A stretch of 64,000 bases of DNA from Ryuthela nishihirai (Eukaryota; Arthropoda; Arachnida; Araneae; Heptathelidae), in NCBI GenBank assembly GCA_038380435.1, contig JAWZYU010000025.1:44524691-44588690 (forward strand), given 5' to 3'. Both the position numbers and the translations under genes were made by a program. Of the stretch, positions 56,504 through 64,000 are shown piece after piece. The notes below the pieces were generated by a model that ran no database searches, was not told the DNA's origin, and was given only the letters and a program-made list of their open reading frames with translations. The stretch's first letter is position 1, and every line of letters starts with the position of its first letter.

Positions 56504-57948
56504 TCTCTACTAGAAATAATTTTCATATCTCCCACATATTCTGAACCTTTCTTCAAATTGCAGGTGTCTCTTAGGATAGTCTCTGTAGTTTGCTTTAAGT
56601 TAATTTATGCTTTGAGATACTTCTAGCTGTGTTTTCCTCTTAATTTAAAACCTTGGGTTACATTTTCATAGCTTACTTTTCTTAGCCATGAAACAAAAAT
56701 TTTTAAGAGAAATTTTTACTTTTGAGTCTAGTTTGTCATTCATAACAGAATTTGAACAAATTTTTCTTTTATCTTAATAAAACTATTGTAAAAATTGAAT
56801 CGCGTCATGGTAACTGTCTTCATGATTTATTAACTTATGATTTGACAACATGACAATTTAATTCCCATAAGACATACCAGACATAAAGGTTCATTACATA
56901 GTTTCATATGAATTATTTTTATTTGTTGAATCATTACAAGTGAGTAAATCACTTTGATTCTGTATGGTGTTGACATTAGTTCTTGTTCAGTTGTGACATT
57001 TGAAATTCCGTTATACGCTGCCCATAAAGTCACTATTGAATGAAAATATCTGTTGATCCACAGAAATTTTCTTAGAAGTAAATAATCTTCAGAGTTCAAG
57101 AGATGAATCATGCTAATTGAACCAAACAGTAGAAGATGTGGAAAATGGAGATACTATATTGAAAAAACAGTTAGGTACAATTTAGCCATATTTTTTTTTA
57201 AATGTATGTTTTTCACTTCATTTAAATACTTGAAGACAGTCACCTTCCATTGTTAGCATATAGGGGAATTATTTCCATCTAAACTTATAGATGTATTTTT
57301 TTTTATGTTGTAATCAGTGTTAAAAAACAAATTTTTAACTTTCATTGTGATGTTTATTCAGATTCATGATTTCCTTCACTTTTTTTAGGGGGTTGCTTTT
57401 TCATACATTTTTAGATTTTTTTCTTATCTGGAATTCATCAAAGTTGTGCATCTCTTATATTGAAAAACTTAAACTCTAAACATACAATGTGAATTGTATG
57501 CTTAATAGGAATATAGTCACACTAACATGAAGTGATCAGTTAAATTCATGTCCATTAATTAGGAAACTGATAGCTTCTTTAATACTGTGCTAAATGTAAA
57601 ATATGATAAATTGGTCAGATATTATTTATGACCTTCACATAATCCGATGTTGAATATCACTAATCCAAAATGTGTTGCAAAAAGCTAATAGAATTATACC
57701 CACTTTATGATAATGAATGCCCAGTATTCATATTCTGAGTAATTAAATGTTCAATAGAAATTACTGGTTCTGTGTTCTTGAAAGGGAGAATGATGATGAT
57801 AGGTCAACAGCTTGTAGTTTAATAATCTCTAAACAGTTTCAAAACAGTATTACAAGTGCTTAATTTTTTTAGCCAAAAACTTACAAACTAGTTTTAAGTT
57901 GTTGTTTGGTTCTCTTTCAGCAGTCTTTATTTATTAAATATATAAATA
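56504..57948. other. Intronic, nothing recognised
   Basis: AT-rich; the minus-strand ORF at 56830-57111 has no motif. No repeat recognised. Confidence 0.5.
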
Positions 57949-58146
57949 AAAAATAAAAATAAATACCCCCTCAAGCAGCTGCTTGCCACAGAGGTGTGAC
58001 AGAAGCCTGTCAGTTTATATGCCAAAGTAGAAGGTCTGTGAGGATGTCAGGACCTCAGCAGAAAAACGACACATACAACCATGCCTTACCCAGGGTTCGC
58101 AGATCTTATAGCCAAGCACGCTAACCACTTGGCCACGCAACGGCAC
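57949..58146 (-). mobile_element. tRNA-derived SINE, family 2
   Basis: Minus-oriented copy preceded by an (AAATA)-type run; CCCCTCAAGCAGCTGCTTGC at left, tRNA-like head at right with the B box damaged (CAGGGTTCGCAGATC). Confidence 0.85.
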
Positions 58147-58821
58147 TAAATATATATGAATTAGCAAAAAAAAAAAGCAACTGAAAGAATAGACATAGTT
58201 CATACCTTGACATATTAGCAGCATGGTAAATACGACCCCATGGAGAATTTGAGCTTTTATGAAAACACTAAATATGTTAGCCGAAGAATTTTCATTTCAT
58301 TGTCAGACTCTTTTTCTCAACACACATGCCTCCCTGATTATATATCATAAAATTCTTTGCTCCAGCAGCCAATTTCTGAAGCTGAGACTTCCAATTGAGT
58401 GTTGCAGTGTTCTATTTGCAGTGGTATATCTTCACAGCATTCAAAAATGCAAAATGATAACTTCATAATTGCAAAACAGTTCAGCAGATTTTTTAAGTCT
58501 CCTCTAGAGCTTTTTGAAGTATTTTGTAATGAAATCATATAAGAAATATAGGTTGAATTCACTGTAATGACACATGGACTGACATTTTGTATTGAAATCA
58601 TATAAGAAATGTAGGATGAATTCACTGTAATGATACATGGACTGTCATCAGTTTGATATCAAAGGTCATAGAGTTCCAGGTCATGTTTTTTTATTATAAA
58701 GAAAATATCATCAGATTGTTAACTCATTAAACATTTTAGATTGTTTAGCTGAAATAGGAACAGAAGGAAATTGTGTTTAGCAAATGTTTGTTAAAGTTGT
58801 TCACAATATAACCCTACTACT
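58147..58821. other. Intronic; 63-bp tandem duplication at 58529-58642
   Basis: GAAATCATATAAGAAATRTA plus a CACTGTAATGAYACATGGAC block occurs twice in tandem. It otherwise holds nothing recognised. Confidence 0.6.
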
Positions 58822-59105
58822 GAGATAGAGGACACTGATGGGCTTGAAAAGGTTGTCATCCATCAGAAGGGATATTAAACCTTGATCCCATGTGCAGGAA
58901 AGCCATACCTTTTGCACATTAAAGAACATGCTATATGGCCTCGTTGGAGGCTTCCATAAGTTTCCTAATAGCTGCTCAGCTGATCCCTTTCCTCAGGAGG
59001 TGATCTGAGAGATTTCATCTCCTTTTCTCTTATCCTTTAGGGTCTTTGTGATCTGACCAAATAATCCATTGTATTAAAAAAAAGTACCAATGAGGTAAAA
59101 CAGCA
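58822..59105 (+). mobile_element. SINE family 1, 5'-truncated and diverged
   Basis: Body begins GAGGACACTGATGGGCTTGA and ends near GAGGTAAAACAGCAG. The tRNA head is absent; a 25-bp insertion-like stretch lies near 59000-59030. Confidence 0.75.
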
Positions 59106-59140
59106 GCAATCTTACTATTTTTAGCAGGCACATCCTTGAA

Positions 59141-59507
59141 TAGGGGTGTTGGCTAAGCTAGTAATGCCCCAGGTTTGTAATCTGCCATTCCCAGGTTCGA
59201 GTCCCACCTGTGCTAGCATTGAGATTTATCTCTGCCAAACCCCCACCCTGCCCTTGGTCAGCAGGGGACACTGATGGGTTTGGAAAGGTTGCCATCTGTC
59301 AAATGGAAATGTTAAGCCATGCACCATGTGCAGGAGAGAGCCATACTCTGTGCACTTTAAAGAACACTCTGGATGGCCTTGATGGAAGGCTACCATCTAT
59401 CTCCTAACAGCAGTCCAGTGGGTCCCCTTCCCTCAACCTTCTCTGAGCCCTCTAGGACATTTAACCCATTGTGTGCAAAAATGTGCATCTCAGAGGTAAA
59501 ACAGCCT
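59141..59507 (+). mobile_element. SINE family 1, diverged full length
   Basis: Head GTTGGCTAAGCTAGTAATGC with B box GGTTCGAGTCCC, body, and end CAGAGGTAAAACAGCC. It directly follows another SINE copy in the same orientation. Confidence 0.8.
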
Positions 59508-61217
59508 ATAATTGTATCAAAGAACCTGTATGATATAGGTATAATGTCCAGATTACTCTATCCTATATATATATATACATTTTAAACAACATGTATTCCT
59601 GATTGATTAACTAATCCAGCTACTTCTGCTTCAATTTAAAACTACTCAACTCTTTTCATCTCATATAGCCAAAATGGAATAAACTAGAAAATGAAACAAA
59701 AGTTTCAAAAATTAATATGTATATTTTTAATCTGATAATATTATATTTATAATTATATCTGACAATTAAAACAGGCAATAGAATGAGTAGTAGTTCCAAC
59801 CTTGTGAATATGTATTAGTTTTGTTCTTTCTAGATATTTACTACTGAAATCAATATGATTGCTTTTGTTAGATATTCTTAATTTCAAACTCTAATAACTA
59901 CACTTACTTGGTGGGTCAGTATACTTGATAGATACTAAATCATGAATGATTTGTAGAGATCATGCACAGTGGCAAACTAGTGACTACATTTCAGAGGCCT
60001 CCCTGATTTTTGGCTTGCTTAAAAAAAAAGTGTTCCATCCATCTGTAGACAAATCGACTTCTTTGTTTAAAGAGATAATTTAAAAATTCTTTTTGGATTG
60101 GATAGGTGTTGATGAAATATGATTCATATTTTCCAAGTCTCTCAATAGCTTAATAGCATCCTCTAACAGTGGAAAAAGTTGAAGAATGCAAAACTTTAAA
60201 TAAATACTGCAAATGATCTATTTATCTTAGAATTTTGAATTTTTGTGGTGAGTGTGAAGATCAAGAGGTTTTTACATTATCAGGAACGATCTGCTCCCTT
60301 ACCACCACCAACCCCTAAGTTGGGAGGGTGCTATTTTTTGCATTAAGAGATGAATTCAAAATTATTCTTATAGATACTAATAGCATATTACTATTTGCAT
60401 TTTCCTTATCTTTCTTTCCACTGTTAGAGGACATAACAGGTGGAAAATAAAGAATTTCATTCTCTTTGAAATAAACACCCTATATTCACCAGAGGCATTT
60501 GTTATTCCTCTAGTTTAGATATTTCCATTATACATAATGACACCAATCATGTTGTAAAAATATAGTTTCCATTTCGATTTTCTCACTCTGTGCAGTAGGA
60601 GAGTGGGGGATCATGTGCCCTGCATTGGTCAGCAAACATTTCAGTTGTATCACAATCTCTACAAAATGAAATATCTTTGCAGGAAGACAATGTTGCATCA
60701 AATGTTGAAAACGCAAAAGTAAATGTCTGATATTTTTGCATTGTAGCAGGTGTCCATTTTTAAATAGTAGATAGGATTACAATTCTGCAATTTCGAACTT
60801 TATGAGTTTTGAATTATGATGCAAAACTTTTATCACTACTAAACTTCATTATAGTTAATAATAAATGAAGCTCTGTATCAGCACTTTTCAAATGGCAGGT
60901 TGTGAAAGAAATTTTGTGGTCTATGGAGAATGGGTGACAAACAAAAATGCAAACAATGCAATGGACATATTTATTTTTTCAAAAGGGATGAGGAAAACAA
61001 AATAAGAATAGATGAAAATATGAAACATATCATATAAATGCAATTGTTTCAGTTTCTTTCCCTTCATCCCTGATGTTATATCTGGCCCACTTGAAAATCT
61101 AATTGAGTAGCCCTACTTTACATTAAAAGAAATTTTTTAATATTTTTTTATTATTATTTTTAAGAAAATTTAAGAAAAAAAAGATAATTCACTTGCTTTA
61201 CTTTTTTATGTTTACAG
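59508..61217. other. Intron before exon 5, nothing recognised
   Basis: AT-rich with a (TA)n near 59568; ends in a TTATGTTTACAG acceptor at 61217. No repeat or gene recognised. Confidence 0.55.
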
Positions 61218-61373
61218 GAAAATGGTTCAATTACAGCATAATTATTTTTGTTATGATTCTTGATCTGAATATGTGGAAAAACCAAATATTCTACACACCA
61301 ACAGATTATGGCCAATATACTGGACCAGATCATAAGGTGTATACTGTGGTAGACCTTCAGGTTATAGCTACAG
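61218..61373 (+). CDS. TMEM117: TMEM117 ortholog, internal exon (membrane segment 7)
   Basis: Fifth TMEM117 exon. Two bases complete the split Gly codon, then 51 codons, plus one base before donor GTAAGT at 61374. It begins KWFNYSIIIFVMILDLNMWK, the strongly conserved GKWFNYGI..L.LILDLNMWK block and a membrane helix, then NQIFYTPTDYGQYTGPDHKV, the conserved NQIFY.P.EYGQY.GP block, and YTVVDLQVIATG. The rest of the protein, including the last helix and cytoplasmic tail, is encoded beyond the window. The intron before it is 25.2 kb. Confidence 0.94.
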
Positions 61374-61956
61374 GTAAGTATAATACCACATAATATTAAG
61401 TTAAATCAACAAAACAGTTTTTTATTCCAGTTCTAGAGACTGCTTCTGAAATATCCTGCCTGATAGATTTTTTTTTTAATATTTAATGTTCAGTATTTCT
61501 GGCAAATCATAACAAATGTTTTTGTGTGGTGGATGTTTCATGGTATCTATTGATATTATTTTGTATTGTATTAATATACTGATTTGGCTGAAAGTTACAT
61601 AAAATATAATTCAATGGCCGACTTTAATTGTTTTTAGTAAAGTTTGGAAGTTGGTTTTAGAATTATTCTATGTGACAATGACACTGATAGTTTTCAAAAT
61701 GTTCTTATTACGTTGATATCCCAGAGCTACTGCTATGTTACTGACAAGGCCATCTGTAGATCATAACAGGCAGTCATAACAGGCAGTATCATAACAGGCA
61801 GTATCATAACAGGCAGTATCATAACAGACAGTATCTTGTTAATAGATCATAACAGGCAGTATCTTGTTAAAGCTTAAGCAATCCTTAACATGAAATAATG
61901 AAATACCTAAGTATCAAATTTTTCTTTTGTCCTTTGGCTAGGGTATCCATTTGTTC
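61374..61956. other. Intronic; short minisatellite at 61759-61866
   Basis: About six copies of a 13-15-bp unit (ATCATAACAGGCAGT), the last separated by CTTGTTAATAG. Otherwise nothing. Confidence 0.7.
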
Positions 61957-61966
61957 TGATTTTTAG

Positions 61967-62359
61967 GTTGGGTTGGGTTGTTTTACCTCTGAGCGGCACT
62001 TTTTTGCACACCATGGGCTAAATGGCCAGGTCACATGGACCCCAAAGGCTCAGAGAAGGTTGGGGGAGGGGACCCACTGGAACAGCTGTTGGGAGACGGA
62101 TGGTAGCCTCCCGTCAAGGCCATCCAGCGTGTTCTTTAACGTGCACAGGGTATGGCTCTCCTGCACATGGGGCCATGACATAACGTCCCATCTGACGGAC
62201 GGCGGCCTTTTTCAAGCCCATCGGTGTCCCCTACTGACTGTGGACAGGGCGGGGAATTTTGCGGAGATAAATCTCAACCCTGACCCAGCTGGGACTCGAA
62301 CCTGGGAACTACATTATTACGAGCCTGGCGCGCTACCAACTGAGCCACTCCCACCCCAA
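61967..62359 (-). mobile_element. tRNA-derived SINE, family 1, with 10-bp duplication
   Basis: Full-length minus-oriented copy with a GGTTGGGTTGGG end. TGATTTTTAG repeats at 61957-61966 and 62360-62369. Close in sequence to the copy at 17888-18271; both carry the rare CCATGACATAACGTCCCATC-like variant (TTATGTCATGG on the other strand), which suggests a common subfamily. Confidence 0.95.
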
Positions 62360-62452
62360 TGATTTTTAGAGAACAGCCCCAGTGTCCCTAAACAAATCTT
62401 CAGAATGTCTAAATGCCCTGTTTTTTTTTTGTGACAATATTTAGTCAGCTCT

Positions 62453-62960
62453 TAGAACAGGGAAATTCACAGCCCTCAGTTGATTTCATCAAGTATTTTA
62501 ACCACTATTAAGCTGTCCTTAATCCACAGGGGCAAAGATGGATTCAGAGGAAAAATTATCTCGGCAGGGTGAAATCTGAACCCATGTCCTCCTGATGAAA
62601 TGTCAGGTGCTCTGACCGCTGAGTTACTGCCCACTGATCAATCCCTCTTCTACTGCCGATGTTATGCTACTACTTCATCTAGCAACCACTGTCATTTTAA
62701 GTGCTTTTGGGACCATCTCCACATAGCCTTCCTTAGCCACAGGCACATGACAACATGCCACAAGAGCCTCCTGGCTGATGTTAACATAGCATCTGCAGTA
62801 GAGGAGAGATTGATTGGCAGCCAGTAGCTCAGCAGTCAGAGCACCTGACATGTCATCAGGAGAATGTGAGCAGTCCCACCCAGCTCAAGACAATTTTTCT
62901 TCTGCACCCATCTTTGCCCTGTGGATTAAGGAAGCTTAATAGTGGTTAAAATACTTGATG
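62453..62960. mobile_element. Palindromic retroposon with two outward-facing tRNA-like units
   Basis: 508 bp bounded by an 11-bp duplication, TAGTCAGCTCT (62442-62452 and 62961-62971). Arms of about 210 bp (about 62485-62695 and 62745-62960) are inverted copies. Each carries a tRNA-like unit: right arm + strand GTAGCTCAGCAGTCAGAGC with a perfect CCTGA/TCAGG anticodon-like stem; left arm minus strand GTAACTCAGCGGTCAGAGC, the same stem, and B box GGGTTCAGATTTC. Not related in sequence to 5224-5723 but built the same way. Confidence 0.8.
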
Positions 62961-63157
62961 TAGTCAGCTCTCAATTTATATGGGTTTAATTAATGTGGTT
63001 ACTGCCTTTTCCCATTTTTTTAATTTATCTGGACTTGTTTTGGGAAAAATATGGTTTGTACTAAACACCAAACATTTGGTGTACACTGGCAGTGTAGTAT
63101 GCACCATAAAACTCCAAACCAAACCTAATTAGCTTATTATCAGCCAAAGAATTAAAA

Positions 63158-63355
63158 TAATAATATATCAAACAGCTTCTTGATACAGGACTTTGATAGG
63201 AATCTGTCATTTTAATATGCCACAGAGATCTGTGAAGAAGGGAGACAACAGAAAAACAACATAAGAAGCAGAAAGAATATCCAGTCTTATCCAGGGCTTG
63301 AACCCTGCACCCTTTTTTGATCTGCAGCCAAGCATGCTAACCACTCAATCACTGG
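63158..63355 (-). mobile_element. tRNA-derived SINE, family 2, diverged
   Basis: Minus-oriented: AACAGCTTCTTGATACAGGA at left, B-box complement GGGCTTGAACCC and CAGCCAAGCATGCTAACCAC at right. Confidence 0.75.
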
Positions 63356-63727
63356 CAAGATCCATTAGCCAAATAATATATACATATATATTTGAAAAAA
63401 AGGACAATATAGAGATAGGAATGTTAAAAAAAATACACATTTAAAATTTTGCATTTTTGTATCTTCTCAGTGTCATCTACAAGATGAAGCTAGACATAAT
63501 ATTCAGGGAAATTGATTTACACTCTTCTTGTGATGTGAATAATGCATGAGTATTAATGGATTGATATATTTTATTTAATGGTTATGATTAATATTTTTTG
63601 GTGTGAATGGGAATGAAAGAATTTAAAGTTTTATCATAAATTACCTGAGACCTGTATTAAATACCTCATTACACCACTTGCCCACTCTAGTTGGACACAA
63701 GAAAATACTTCTTTTTTAAATTTTGTC
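63356..63727. other. Intronic, nothing recognised
   Basis: AT-rich; no feature seen. Confidence 0.5.
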
Positions 63728-63850
63728 CGCTAACAGCTGTTCAGTAAGTCCCCTTTACCCAACCTTCTCTGAGTTCTTGGACTCCTTGTGACTTGGCCGT
63801 TCAGCCCATTGTGTGCTAAAAAGTGCTGCTCATAGGTGAACAATGCAACC
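63728..63850 (+). mobile_element. SINE family 1, 3' third only
   Basis: CTAACAGCTGTTCAGTAAG through GTGACTTGGCCGTTCAGCCC to a decayed end near 63850. 5'-truncated. Confidence 0.7.
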
Positions 63851-64000
63851 TTAAATTTTACTTCATGTAATATATGAAATAAATTTGTTGTAATAATATT
63901 GCAAACAAAATACATGAAGTACTGTTACTAACAGTAGTGTACCTTTTGAAACAAAGCATGCATTATTTATTCAATTATATTTCTTATTTCTTAAAAATTG

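Noticed and set aside
61759..61866. CRISPR-like short repeat array
   Set aside because: The units are directly adjacent without unique spacers, in an animal intron; it is a minisatellite.
61973..62362. 129-codon open frame starting MGCFTSERHFFAHHGLNGQV, recurring at 40230, 47599, 24932 and elsewhere
   Set aside because: All copies are antisense readings of the family-1 SINE body. They are conserved because the SINE is repeated and GC-rich, and they have no domain.

Overview
The window is animal nuclear DNA, very AT-rich, and almost all of it is intron. The only host gene I can support is an ortholog of TMEM117, a multi-pass membrane protein, on the + strand. Five internal coding exons (505-764, 10691-10926, 26292-26552, 35926-36052, 61218-61373) join in frame through consensus GT/AG splice sites. 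Together they cover about 346 codons, roughly the first two thirds of the protein. The exon with the start codon and the last exon(s) lie outside the window. Protein divergence and the mobile-element mix (Tc1, mariner, piggyBac-like, Penelope-like, tRNA-SINEs) suggest an invertebrate, probably an arthropod and perhaps a chelicerate. That placement is inference; nothing here fixes the species.

The introns (about 9.9, 15.4, 9.4 and 25.2 kb) are packed with transposons. Intron 505-10691 side: a Tc1 relic (1139-2368), a large palindromic foldback repeat built from ~145-bp tandem units (3597-7692) that carries a tRNA-bearing palindrome with a 14-bp target-site duplication (5224-5723), a SINE, and another tRNA-bearing repeat cluster (9811-10415). 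Second intron: Tigger/pogo and mariner remnants, a Penelope-like element arranged as an inverted repeat (13084-13930), a cluster of broken non-LTR retrotransposon (LINE) pieces (16600-21655) holding a SINE and a piggyBac-like MITE, a Tigger transposase fragment, and a DD36E Tc1-type element (23347-24547).

Third intron: a tandem SINE cluster, then LINE copy 1 (29433-33020) and an opposing LINE fragment. Last intron: a second, nearly identical LINE copy (37689-40870) interrupted by a SINE whose empty site is preserved in copy 1, another foldback copy (41395-42345), a 1.4-kb TTAA-bounded non-autonomous element, a deleted mariner, a Tc1 element with clear terminal repeats (49980-51363), several more SINEs, and a palindromic tRNA-bearing retroposon with an 11-bp duplication (62453-62960).

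Two SINE families dominate: a ~385-bp family ending in CCCAA-type repeats and a ~180-bp family ending in A/T-rich simple repeats. The most unusual structures are the palindromic elements carrying outward-facing tRNA-like promoters and the foldback family with tandem-unit arms. No transposon here appears intact enough to be autonomous.
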